From contig NZ_BOOP01000029.1 of assembly GCF_016863295.1 (NCBI RefSeq), positions 62,001-126,000 of the forward strand: DNA of 64,000 nt. Reading direction: 5' to 3'. A model generated the notes under the pieces. That model searched no databases. It saw only the letters and a list, made by a program, of their open reading frames with translations, and was not told the DNA's origin. Position 1 is the first letter of the stretch, and each line of letters opens with the position of its first letter. The stretch comes from Planotetraspora phitsanulokensis. Lineage in GTDB: Bacteria > Actinomycetota > Actinomycetes > Streptosporangiales > Streptosporangiaceae. A program made the position numbers and the translations under genes. Below are positions 1-8,152 of the stretch, one piece after another.

Positions 1-66
1 GAGTCAGCCTCCGGCGTAGCGTTCGGTCAAGGTTCGTCGGACTACCTCACGCGAGGGACGAGACGC

Positions 67-2019
67 TTGACCGGGACAGAGCAGGGGACGGCGCAGGCCT
101 CGGCCGAGAGCCTGATCGCCGAACTCGACGCCGAACGGCCGGGCAGGCGCCTGCCGGGACGCGTGGCGGCGGCGGTGACGATCGTCGCGCTGGGGTTGTC
201 GCTCTACGCGTTGTACTGGACGTTCCGGCCGGGGCCCGTCCTGCCGTACCGGATGGTCTTCCTCGCGGTGGTGCTGCCGCTGACCTTCGTCTGCTACAAG
301 CCCAGGCGGAGCGGTGGCGACACCCCCTCGGTCCTCGACTGGGCACTCGCGGCGCTGTCGCTGGCGGTGTGCGCGTACCCGCTCGTCGTCTTCGACGACT
401 TCATCCGGCGTGCCTTCGCCCCGACGGCGGGCGACGTGATCGCGGGGACCCTGCTGACGCTGCTGGTCCTGGAGGCCTGCCGCCGCACGGTGGGCTGGAT
501 CCTGCCCGCGGTGTGCCTCGGGTTCCTGGCGTACGCCTACTACGGCGGCTACCTGCCGATGGACTGGGCGATCGGGCACCGGGGCTACGACCTGGAGCGG
601 ATCGTCGCCTCGTTCGTGATGGGCACCGAAGGCGTGTACGGCGTGCCGCTCGACGTGGCCGCCACCTACATCATCCTGTTCACGATCTACGGGGCCGTGC
701 TCGACCACTCCGGCGCGGGGAAGTTCTTCGTCGACGTCTCCTTCGCGGCCTTCCGCCGCTCACGCTCGGCTCCCGGCCGCACGGTCACGCTCGCCGGGTT
801 CCTGCTCGGCACCGTGAGCGGGTCGGGGGTGGCGACGACCGTCAGCGTAGGCAGCGTCGCCTGGCCGATACTCAAGCGGGCGGGCTACCCGCGCGAGCAG
901 GCCGGGGGAGTGCTCGCCGCCGCGGGCATCGGCGCGATCCTGTCGCCGCCCACGCTCGGCGCGGCGGCGTTCATCATCGCCGAGTACCTGCGCGTCAGCT
1001 ATCTGACCGTGCTCGTCTACGCCACCATCCCGACGGTCCTGTACTACCTCGGCATCTTCCTCGCGATCGAGATGGACTCGCGCAGGTACGGCACCGAGAG
1101 CGTGGGGGTGGACGGCCCCCGGGCAGGGGAGCTGGTCAAGCGCTTCGTGTACCACTTCAGCTCGCTGTTCGTGATCGTCGTGCTGATGGCCCTCGGGCAG
1201 TCGCCGTTCCGCGCGGTCGTCTACGCCACGGTCCTCGCGTTTCTGCTGTCCTTCCTGGACCGGGAACGCCGGCTGACGCCGCGCCGCGCCGCCCGGGCGC
1301 TCGCGGAGGGCACCACCGGCGTCCTGCCGGTCGCCGTCACCTGCGCCGCCGCCGGGACCATCGTCGCCGTGGTCACGCTCACGGGCCTCGGGCTGAAGGC
1401 CAGTTCCGTGATCGTCGGCCTGTCCGGCGGGGTGCTCGCGATCACGGCCGTCGCGTGCGCGCTCGCCGTCCTGCTGCTCGGACTGGCCGTGCCGGTCACC
1501 GCGTCCTTCGTGATCGCGGCCGTCATCATCGCCCCCGCGCTGCTCGACCTGGGCGTCGAGCGGCCCGAGGCCTACATGTTCATCTTCTATTACGCCGTGC
1601 TCTCCGAGGTCAGCCCGCCCACGGCGCTGTCGGCGTTCGCCGCGTCCGCGATCACCGGCGGGAACGCCCACCGGACGATGCTGGCCACCTGGAAGTACAC
1701 CCTCCCGGCGTTCCTCGTGCCGTTCGCGTTCGTGCTCGCGCCGTCGGGCTCCGCGCTGCTCGCCCAGGCGCCGGCCGGGGAGGTCCTCCTCGCGGCGGCC
1801 GTGTCCGCGCTCGCGGTGGCGGCGCTGGCGGTCGCCACCGGCGGCTGGATGCTGGGCCCGGCCGGCCCCGTCGAGCGGTCGTTGTGCGCGGTGGCCGCCG
1901 TGCTGCTCCTCGTGCTGTCCCGCACGCCCGTGCTCGCCGGGCTCGGCGTCGCGGTCCTGGCGCTCGTCGTCCATCTGGTCCGGAGAAACGTCCTGAGAAA
2001 CAGGGAGGCGTCCTCGTGA
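67..2019 (+). CDS. TRAP transporter fused permease (TAXI type)
   Basis: A 650-aa integral membrane protein with about 16 hydrophobic segments. A small DctQ-like part (first ~200 residues) is followed by a DctM-like part carrying Gly/Ser-rich stretches typical of TRAP large permeases (GTVSGSGVATT around residue 255). Fused QM permeases normally pair with a TAXI-family solute-binding protein, and one follows directly with a 4-bp overlap. Such systems import organic acids or similar solutes on an ion gradient; the substrate cannot be read from the sequence. The start is TTG; an upstream start outside the window is not excluded. Confidence 0.9.
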   Translation: MTGTEQGTAQASAESLIAELDAERPGRRLPGRVAAAVTIVALGLSLYALYWTFRPGPVLPYRMVFLAVVLPLTFVCYKPRRSGGDTPSVLDWALAALSLAVCAYPLVVFDDFIRRAFAPTAGDVIAGTLLTLLVLEACRRTVGWILPAVCLGFLAYAYYGGYLPMDWAIGHRGYDLERIVASFVMGTEGVYGVPLDVAATYIILFTIYGAVLDHSGAGKFFVDVSFAAFRRSRSAPGRTVTLAGFLLGTVSGSGVATTVSVGSVAWPILKRAGYPREQAGGVLAAAGIGAILSPPTLGAAAFIIAEYLRVSYLTVLVYATIPTVLYYLGIFLAIEMDSRRYGTESVGVDGPRAGELVKRFVYHFSSLFVIVVLMALGQSPFRAVVYATVLAFLLSFLDRERRLTPRRAARALAEGTTGVLPVAVTCAAAGTIVAVVTLTGLGLKASSVIVGLSGGVLAITAVACALAVLLLGLAVPVTASFVIAAVIIAPALLDLGVERPEAYMFIFYYAVLSEVSPPTALSAFAASAITGGNAHRTMLATWKYTLPAFLVPFAFVLAPSGSALLAQAPAGEVLLAAAVSALAVAALAVATGGWMLGPAGPVERSLCAVAAVLLLVLSRTPVLAGLGVAVLALVVHLVRRNVLRNREASS

Positions 2020-2981
2020 GGTCCACGAAAGGCATCAGGTCCCTCGTCGCGCTGGTCGCGGCGGCCGCGCTGCTGGCCGGCTGCGGCGGCGACCGGTCCG
2101 GCTCGCGGAGCGGGGGCGGCACGCGGCTGTCGATCGCCACCGGCAACACGACCGGGGTCTACTACGTGCTGGGCGGAGGGTTGGCCGAGCAGATCGGCAG
2201 GCACCTCCCCGGCTACCAGGCGACGGCGGAGGCGACCGGCGCCTCGGTGGAGAACATCCAGCGCGTGGCCAAGGGGCAGTCCGACATCGCGTTCACGCTC
2301 GCGGACACGGCCGCCGACGCGATCGCCGGGAAGGGCTCCTTCACCGCCCCGCAGCCGATCCGGGCGATCGCCCGCCTCTACGACAACTACACCCACGTGC
2401 TCGCCAGGACGGACGCCGGTGTGAAGTCGGTCGCCGACCTGAAGGGCAAGCGGGTCTCCACCGGCTCGCCGAACTCCGGCACGGAGGTGATCGCGCTCCG
2501 GCTGCTCGCCGCCGCCGGGCTCGACCCCGACAAGGACGTCACCCGCCAGGCCCTGTCGCTGCCCGAGACCGTGCAGGGGCTCAAGGACGGCACGCTGGAC
2601 GCGCTGGTGTGGTCGGGGGGCCTGCCCACCTCCGGCATCACCGACCTGGTGGCCGGCATGGGGGACGACGTGTCGTTCGTGCCGCTGGACGGCTCACTCG
2701 CGGCCATGCGCGGCGCCCACGGCGAGGTCTACGCCGCAGGGACGATCCCCAAGGCGGTCTACGGCACGCCGTCCGACGTGCCGACCATCGTCGTCCCCAA
2801 TCTCCTCGTGGTGAACGAGTCGATGGACCCGGCCCTGGCGGAGAGCCTCACCCGGCTGCTGTTCGACCACAAGGCGGACCTGGAGAAGGTGCACGCCGCC
2901 GCCGAGGACATCACCCGGGACGCCGCGCCGAAGACCGACCCGGTCCCGCTCCACGACGGCGCGAAGAAGTACTTCGGCTGA
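2016..2981 (+). CDS. TAXI family TRAP transporter solute-binding lipoprotein
   Basis: The GTG start overlaps the permease stop (GTGA), giving a 321-aa protein. It has a lipoprotein signal peptide with lipobox LLAGC, Cys23 being the expected lipidated residue. The mature N-terminus contains the TAXI signature region (IATGNTTGVYYVLGGGLA). TAXI proteins bind solute outside the membrane and hand it to the fused permease. The frame stays open far upstream, but that stretch is the wrong frame of the permease gene, so the lipobox-containing start is chosen. Confidence 0.92.
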   Translation: MRSTKGIRSLVALVAAAALLAGCGGDRSGSRSGGGTRLSIATGNTTGVYYVLGGGLAEQIGRHLPGYQATAEATGASVENIQRVAKGQSDIAFTLADTAADAIAGKGSFTAPQPIRAIARLYDNYTHVLARTDAGVKSVADLKGKRVSTGSPNSGTEVIALRLLAAAGLDPDKDVTRQALSLPETVQGLKDGTLDALVWSGGLPTSGITDLVAGMGDDVSFVPLDGSLAAMRGAHGEVYAAGTIPKAVYGTPSDVPTIVVPNLLVVNESMDPALAESLTRLLFDHKADLEKVHAAAEDITRDAAPKTDPVPLHDGAKKYFG

Positions 2982-3021
2982 GGTCTGCGCCCCGCCGGGC
3001 CCCGTGGCCCGGCCGGGCGGC

Positions 3022-5511
3022 TCACATCCGGGTAAGGCCGGTGACGTGCAGGACGGCCGTGCCCTCCTCGTCGGAGGCGGCGAGGTCGACCTCGGCCCCG
3101 ATGCCCCAGTCGCGGTGGCCCGCCGGGTCGTCGATGACCTGGCGGACCCGCCACAGCTCCTTCTCCTCCTCGATCTGGAGCAGCGCCGGGCCGCGTGAGG
3201 CCGGGCCGGTGCCGATCTCCTCGTGCTCGTCGTAGTAGGCGTCGAGGCCCGCCGCCCAGTCCACGTCCGGGTAGAGCTCGACGAGTTCCTCCTCGCGGTC
3301 CAGGGCGGCCAGCTCGACCATCCGGAACATCGCGTTGCGCACCAGCACCCGGAAGGCCCGCGTGTTCGCCGTGACCGGCCGGATCCTGGTCTCCAGCTCG
3401 TCGCGGGACTCCAGGGCCTCGGACGGGTTGGCCAGCTTCTCCCACTCGTCGATGAGGCTCGAGTCGACCTGTCGTACGAGCTCGCCGAGCCACTCGATGA
3501 GGTCGATGAGGTCGTCGCTCTTGAGGTGCTCGGGAACGGTGCGCGACAACGTCCGGTAGGCGTCGGCGAGGTAGCGCAGGACCGTGCCCTCCGACCTGGC
3601 CAGCTCATAGAACTGGATGTAGTCGGTGAAGGTCATGGCCCGCTCGTACATGTCGCGCACGATCGACTTGGGGCTGACCACGTGGTCGCCCACCCACGGG
3701 TGCCCGCGGCGGTAGGTCTCGTACGCGCCGAACAGCAGGTCGGCGAGCGGCATGGGATGGGTGACCTCGGCGAGCAGCTCCATCCGCTCCTCGTACTCGA
3801 TCCCGTCGGCCTTCATCTGGGCGACGGCCTCGCCGCGCGCCTTGTTGAGCTGGGCGTGCAGGATCTGGCGAGGGTCGTCGAGCGTCGACTCGATGATCGA
3901 GACGAGGTCGAGCGCGTAGGTGGGGGACTCCGGGTTGAGCAGCTCGAACGACGCGAGCGCGAAGGTCGACAGCGCCTGGTTGAGCGCGAAGTCCTCCTGG
4001 AGGTCGACGGTCAGCCGCGCCCGGCGGCCGTGCTCGTCGGGCTCCGGCAGCGCCTCGACGATCCCCCCGGCGAGCAGCGACCGGTAGATCGCGATGGCGT
4101 GGCTGATGTGCCGCCGCTGCGCCTTGCGGTCCTCGTGGTTGTCGGTGAGCAGGCGCTTCATCGCCTGGAAGCAGTCGCCGGGGCGGTTGATGACCGACAG
4201 CAGCATCGCGTTGCTGACCTTGAACCGGGACGTCAGCGGCTCGGGCTCGGCCGTCTGCAGCTTCTCGAACGTCTCCTCGGTCCAGCCGACGAAACCCTCC
4301 GGCGGCTTCTTGCGGGCGTAGCCGCGCCGCCGCTTCGGGTCATCGCCGATCTTGGCGAGCGCCCGCTCGTTCTCGATGACGTGGTCGGGCGCCTGGCAGA
4401 CGACGTACCCCACCGTGTCGAAGCCGGCCCGGCCCGCCCGCCCGGCGATCTGGTGGAACTCCCGCGCCCGCAGCCGGCGCACCCGGTTGCCGTCGAACTT
4501 CGACAGCGCCGTGAACAGGACCGTCCTGATGGGCACGTTGACGCCGACGCCGAGCGTGTCCGTGCCGCAGATGACCTTCAGCAGCCCCGCCTGGGCGAGC
4601 CGTTCCACGAGCCGGCGGTACTTCGGCAACATCCCCGCGTGGTGCACGCCGATGCCGTGCCGTACGAGCCGGGACAGGGCCCGGCCGAAGCGGGTGGTGA
4701 ACCGGAAGTTGCCGATGAGGGCGGCGATCGCCTCCTTCTCGGCCTTGGTCGCCATGTTGATGCTCATCAGCGCCTGCGCGCGCTCCATCGCGGCGGCCTG
4801 CGTGAAGTGGACCACGTAGACCGGGGCCTGCTGGGTGGACAGCAGCTCCTCGAGCGTCTCGTGCAGCGGCGTCAGCCGGTAGGAGTAGATCAGCGGGACG
4901 GGCCGCTCGGCGCTCTTCACCACCGCCGTCTCGCGGCCGGTCCTGCGGGTGAGGTCCTTCTCGAACCGGTCGACGTCGCCGAGTGTCGCCGACATCAGCA
5001 GGAACCGGGCCTGCGTCAGCTCGATCAGCGGCACCTGCCAGGCCCACCCCCGGTCCGCCTCGGCGTAGAAGTGGAACTCGTCCATGATCACGGTGCCGAC
5101 GTCGGCCTCCGCCCCGTCCCGCAGGGCGATCTGGGCGAGGATCTCGGCGGTGCAGCAGATGATCGGCGCGTCCGCGTTGACCGACGCGTCGCCGGTCATC
5201 ATGCCGACGTTCTCGGTGCCGAACAGGGCGCACAGGTCGAAGAACTTCTCCGACACCAGGGCCTTGATGGGCGCGGTGTAGAAGCTGACCTCGTCCCTGG
5301 CGAGCGCCGCGAAGTGCGCCCCGGCCGCGACGAGGCTCTTCCCCGAGCCGGTCGGCGTGGACAGGATCACGTTGTTGCCGGAGAAGACCTCGATCAGCGC
5401 CTCCTCCTGCGCCGGGTAGAGCGTGAGGCCCCGCTCGGCGTTCCACGCGACGAAGGCGTCGAACAGCGAGTCCGGTTCGGAGTCGTCCGGGAGGTGCCGC
5501 AGCAGGGTCAT
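3022..5511 (-). CDS. DEAD/DEAH-box RNA helicase, Ski2-like with DUF3516-type C-terminus
   Basis: An 829-aa superfamily 2 helicase. Visible motifs are Walker A (STPTGSGKS), motif II DEFH (MDEFHFYAEADRG), motif III SAT (LMSATLGD) and motif VI (QIAGRAGRAG). The long C-terminal half matches the DUF3516 region seen in actinobacterial Ski2/HelY relatives. The likely role is RNA unwinding or processing in the cytoplasm. The ATG at 5511 has AGAGGTGAG upstream; the frame opens 18 codons earlier, and a GTG four codons upstream is an alternative start. It is convergent with the TRAP pair. Confidence 0.9.
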   Translation of the reverse strand: MTLLRHLPDDSEPDSLFDAFVAWNAERGLTLYPAQEEALIEVFSGNNVILSTPTGSGKSLVAAGAHFAALARDEVSFYTAPIKALVSEKFFDLCALFGTENVGMMTGDASVNADAPIICCTAEILAQIALRDGAEADVGTVIMDEFHFYAEADRGWAWQVPLIELTQARFLLMSATLGDVDRFEKDLTRRTGRETAVVKSAERPVPLIYSYRLTPLHETLEELLSTQQAPVYVVHFTQAAAMERAQALMSINMATKAEKEAIAALIGNFRFTTRFGRALSRLVRHGIGVHHAGMLPKYRRLVERLAQAGLLKVICGTDTLGVGVNVPIRTVLFTALSKFDGNRVRRLRAREFHQIAGRAGRAGFDTVGYVVCQAPDHVIENERALAKIGDDPKRRRGYARKKPPEGFVGWTEETFEKLQTAEPEPLTSRFKVSNAMLLSVINRPGDCFQAMKRLLTDNHEDRKAQRRHISHAIAIYRSLLAGGIVEALPEPDEHGRRARLTVDLQEDFALNQALSTFALASFELLNPESPTYALDLVSIIESTLDDPRQILHAQLNKARGEAVAQMKADGIEYEERMELLAEVTHPMPLADLLFGAYETYRRGHPWVGDHVVSPKSIVRDMYERAMTFTDYIQFYELARSEGTVLRYLADAYRTLSRTVPEHLKSDDLIDLIEWLGELVRQVDSSLIDEWEKLANPSEALESRDELETRIRPVTANTRAFRVLVRNAMFRMVELAALDREEELVELYPDVDWAAGLDAYYDEHEEIGTGPASRGPALLQIEEEKELWRVRQVIDDPAGHRDWGIGAEVDLAASDEEGTAVLHVTGLTRM

Positions 5512-5647
5512 GTTCTCGCTCACCTCTCTATCCTGCCGAAGCGAGGCCGCTGGTTCGACCAGCACACAGACGACAACACCCGGCCAAGGTGCGCCAAAGG
5601 GCGTGGCGCTGTGAGAACGCCGCAGGTCAAACCCACAAACTAGGCCT

Positions 5648-6811
5648 ATGGGGGAGAAGCGGGCCGGGTTCGTCTCGCGGCACCGGGACGAGATCGTCGA
5701 CGTGCTGCTCGCGACCGCCGTGATCGCCTACACGGTCCCGCAGACGCTGCTGCGGCCGGACGCGTGGTTTCCCGTGCCCCTCTGGTTGTCCATCCCCTCC
5801 GCCGTGGTGGCCGCGCTCACCCTGCTCGTACGGCGGCGCACCGCGTGGCCGTCGCTCGCCGCCTCGATCGTGTGCGCGGCCTTCACCGGGCAGGGCGTGG
5901 CGCTCGCCGCCGCCGCCTACTCGATGGCGGCCGCGAACACGGTCCGCGCGTGGCGGGCGACGGCCGGCGGCCTGGCGGTTGTTTTCCTGCTGGCCGACTA
6001 TCTCGCGCCGGAGGGCCACCGGATGGCCTTCCTGAGCGCCTTCCGGGCCGTGGCGTTCGTCTACCTCCCCGCGATGATCGGGAACTGGGAGTGGGCCTAC
6101 CGCATGATGGTCAAGGACCTGCGCGAGTCGATGTGGCTGCGGGAGGAGCACGCTGCCTCACGGGAGCGCCGGCGAATCGCGGGAGAACTGCACGACACGG
6201 TGACCCACGCCGTCACCGTCATGGTCCTCAACGCGGGCATCATCCAGGACAACGAGGATCCCGGCGAGATCCGCAAACTGGCCAAGAACGTCGAGGACAA
6301 GGGCGTCCGGGCGCTGGCGGAGCTGCGGGAGCTGCTCACGGTGCTGCGCCGCGCGGACATGCCGGCCTCCGCGGCGGGGCTGGAGGCGATCCCGGCGCTG
6401 GTGGCGGAGGGCAATGTGACCGGTCTCCAGATCACCCTGCACCTCGACGTCCCCCCGGGGCTGCTGGAGAGGCAGGCGGAGCACGCGTGCTTCCGGGTGG
6501 TGCAGGAGGGCCTGAACAACGTACGCAAGCACGCGCCGGGGGCCCGGGTCCAGGTCGACTGCGAGGCGTGCGGTGACGTCGTGAACGTGTCGGTGGTGAA
6601 CGGCCCCGGCGCCGACCATGATGGGCACCCCTCGGTGGAGCACCCGGGCAGATCGGGCTACGGCCTGGTCGGCCTGAAGGAGCGGGTCAACCTCGTCGGC
6701 GGCTGGATCATGTCGGGGCCCACGCCGGAGGGCGGTTTCGCGCTCACCGCCCGCGTCCCCTGCGTCCCGCCGGACGCTGCGTCCCGGCCTTCCGCGGTCA
6801 GCGCTCGCTGA
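5648..6811 (+). CDS. Two-component sensor histidine kinase (HisKA_3 type), orphan
   Basis: A 387-aa protein with about five N-terminal transmembrane segments (residues ~17-145). A HisKA_3 box follows, with phospho-acceptor His182 in GELHDTVTHAVTVMV, then an HATPase domain with N-box EGLNNVRKHAPGA and a GYGLVGLKERV box. This is the NarL/LiaS/DesK-type architecture, whose partners are LuxR-type response regulators. No response regulator is adjacent here, so the partner is elsewhere or lost. A short hairpin (6801-6815) overlaps the stop codon. Confidence 0.88.
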   Translation: MGEKRAGFVSRHRDEIVDVLLATAVIAYTVPQTLLRPDAWFPVPLWLSIPSAVVAALTLLVRRRTAWPSLAASIVCAAFTGQGVALAAAAYSMAAANTVRAWRATAGGLAVVFLLADYLAPEGHRMAFLSAFRAVAFVYLPAMIGNWEWAYRMMVKDLRESMWLREEHAASRERRRIAGELHDTVTHAVTVMVLNAGIIQDNEDPGEIRKLAKNVEDKGVRALAELRELLTVLRRADMPASAAGLEAIPALVAEGNVTGLQITLHLDVPPGLLERQAEHACFRVVQEGLNNVRKHAPGARVQVDCEACGDVVNVSVVNGPGADHDGHPSVEHPGRSGYGLVGLKERVNLVGGWIMSGPTPEGGFALTARVPCVPPDAASRPSAVSAR

Positions 6812-6881
6812 GCGCCCTGAGCCGGCGCAGGGCCTCGTGCGGCCGCGAGCCCGGCACGGGCGCGCGGCCTGAACGGGCACT

Positions 6882-6951
6882 CCGGTCACCGGTCACCGGT
6901 CACCGGTCACCGGTCACCGGTCACCGGTCACCGGTCGGCGGTCACCGGTCG
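6882..6951. repeat. Tandem 7-bp repeat CCGGTCA
   Basis: Seven perfect head-to-tail copies of CCGGTCA (6882-6930) are followed by three imperfect copies. Adjacent units form CCGGT-C-ACCGG, so the array can fold into many alternative hairpins. It lies in the ~250-bp gap between the sensor kinase and the minus-strand nitroreductase gene, and nothing else is recognisable in that gap. Confidence 0.9.
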
Positions 6952-7061
6952 GCGGGGCAGGGCGCCGCGATAGCCGTACGGCCGGCCCTAGTCGACGAGA
7001 GCGGCCACACGGGGGCGTTCCTCGACGACGGCGGCGCGCTGCCCTGGTAGCGGCCCTGCCG

Positions 7062-7463
7062 TCAGACGCGTTCGATCACCACGACGGGGATCTCGCGAGA
7101 GGTTTTCGTCGTGTAGGCGTCGTAGTCGGGCCAGGTGGCGGTCATCGTCCGCCACATGTCGGGCCGCTCCTCCGGCGTGGCGGTGCGGGCCCTCGCCTTG
7201 AACCGGTCGCCCTTGACCTGGAGTTCGACGTCGGGGTCGGCCACGAGGTTCTTGTACCAGAGCGGGTGCTCCGGTGCGCCGCCATGGGAGGCGACGAGCA
7301 GATATGCGTTGCCGTACGGCTGGTAGATCAACGGTGTGCTGCGCTTCTCACCCGACTTGCGGCCGGTCGTGGTCAGGATCGCCACCGTCGTGCCCCGCCA
7401 GTCGTGGCCCTCTTCGCCGTCGGTCGCGATGTAACGCTCGACGTGTTCTTTACCAAAGAGCAT
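7062..7463 (-). CDS. Deazaflavin (F420)-dependent nitroreductase family protein
   Basis: A 133-aa protein of the Ddn/DUF385 nitroreductase family. Family-typical stretches include ILTTTGRKSGEKRSTPLIY, YLLVASHGGAPEHPLWYKN and DPDVELQVKG. Members bind coenzyme F420 or act as small split-barrel reductases. The ATG at 7463 has GAGGTGAG upstream. It is 26 bp downstream of the tetR-like gene on the same strand, so the two are probably co-transcribed from the operator-bearing promoter; this is inferred from spacing. Confidence 0.88.
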   Translation of the reverse strand: MLFGKEHVERYIATDGEEGHDWRGTTVAILTTTGRKSGEKRSTPLIYQPYGNAYLLVASHGGAPEHPLWYKNLVADPDVELQVKGDRFKARARTATPEERPDMWRTMTATWPDYDAYTTKTSREIPVVVIERV

Positions 7464-7489
7464 CTTGCTCACCTCGCCTTTCCTCCGCG

Positions 7490-8050
7490 TCAACCGGCGG
7501 GGGCGTCGACCAATTCCAGGGCGACGTCGAGGGCGGCCTGCATGCGCTCCTCGTCTGTCACGTCCTCGTCGACGAGGACGAACCAGACCGCGTGCATCGC
7601 GAAGACGGCCATCGACCGCCTGAGCCGCACGGTGGGGCTGTCGCCGGGCTCGCAGAGCATGTCGAGGAGGCCGGTCATGCGCTCGCGCATCTCCTCGACC
7701 TTGCCGTGCCCGCGCAGGGCGGTCTGGTTGCGCTCCATGAACCGCATGACCTCGTGGTGGCGGCCGCGGGTCATGTCCTCGGAGTACCGTCTGATGATCT
7801 CCCGCCGGGTCTCCGGGGTGCGGGGCTGCTCCTTCGCCCACGCGACCAGGGCCTCGATGGCCTGCGCCCGGTCCTCGGTGAGGCTGGCGACGATGTCCTC
7901 TTTGGTCTTGAAGTGGTAGTACAGCGCGGCCTTGGTCACCCCGAGGGCTTCGGCGATCTCCCGCAAGGAGGTGGCCTCGTAGCCCTGTTCGGTGAAGAGC
8001 TTGATGGCGACTTCCTGGATGCGGGTCCGTGTGTTCGTTTGTGCACCCAT
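7490..8050 (-). CDS. TetR family transcriptional regulator
   Basis: A 186-aa protein with a classic N-terminal TetR helix-turn-helix (AIKLFTEQGYEATSLREIAE, then GVTKAALYYHFKTKEDI) and a helical ligand-binding C-terminus. It is divergent from a DHA2-type drug exporter, and two near-identical palindromes lie between them. It is therefore the probable repressor of the exporter and of itself. The ATG at 8050 begins MGAQTNTRTRIQEVA, directly before the HTH. Confidence 0.93.
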   Translation of the reverse strand: MGAQTNTRTRIQEVAIKLFTEQGYEATSLREIAEALGVTKAALYYHFKTKEDIVASLTEDRAQAIEALVAWAKEQPRTPETRREIIRRYSEDMTRGRHHEVMRFMERNQTALRGHGKVEEMRERMTGLLDMLCEPGDSPTVRLRRSMAVFAMHAVWFVLVDEDVTDEERMQAALDVALELVDAPAG

Positions 8051-8070
8051 TGTCCGATTATCCCTTATTA

Positions 8071-8129
8071 ACTTGACGGCCGGCAAGTAAGGAGAATACC
8101 TTAGGTGTCTAACTTGCCGGGCGGCAAGT
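8071..8129. promoter_or_regulatory. Paired TetR operators in the tetR/MFS divergent promoter
   Basis: Two 18-bp palindromes lie between the divergent genes. The one at 8112-8129 has perfect 8-bp arms (ACTTGCCG-GG-CGGCAAGT). The one at 8071-8088 has the same arms with one mismatch (ACTTGACG-GC-CGGCAAGT). Their centres are 41 bp apart, about four helical turns, which fits two TetR dimers on one DNA face. The regulator is assigned from position and symmetry. Confidence 0.85.
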
Positions 8130-8152
8130 AAGCCACGAGGGGGGCTCCACTG

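Noticed and set aside
369-2015. Long plus-strand frame upstream of the TAXI binding protein
   Set aside because: It is the second frame of the permease gene; the lipoprotein signal starts at the GTG at 2016.
3223-5643. 806-codon plus-strand frame opposite the helicase
   Set aside because: Composition is that of a GC-rich antisense shadow (runs of Arg, Gly, Asp, Val); the minus-strand frame has all helicase motifs.
6801-6815. Terminator over the sensor-kinase stop codon
   Set aside because: The hairpin has only a 6-bp stem, overlaps the stop codon and lacks a T-run, so I mention it but do not call it.
6882-6951. CRISPR-like array
   Set aside because: The units are 7 bp with no spacers; it is a simple tandem repeat.
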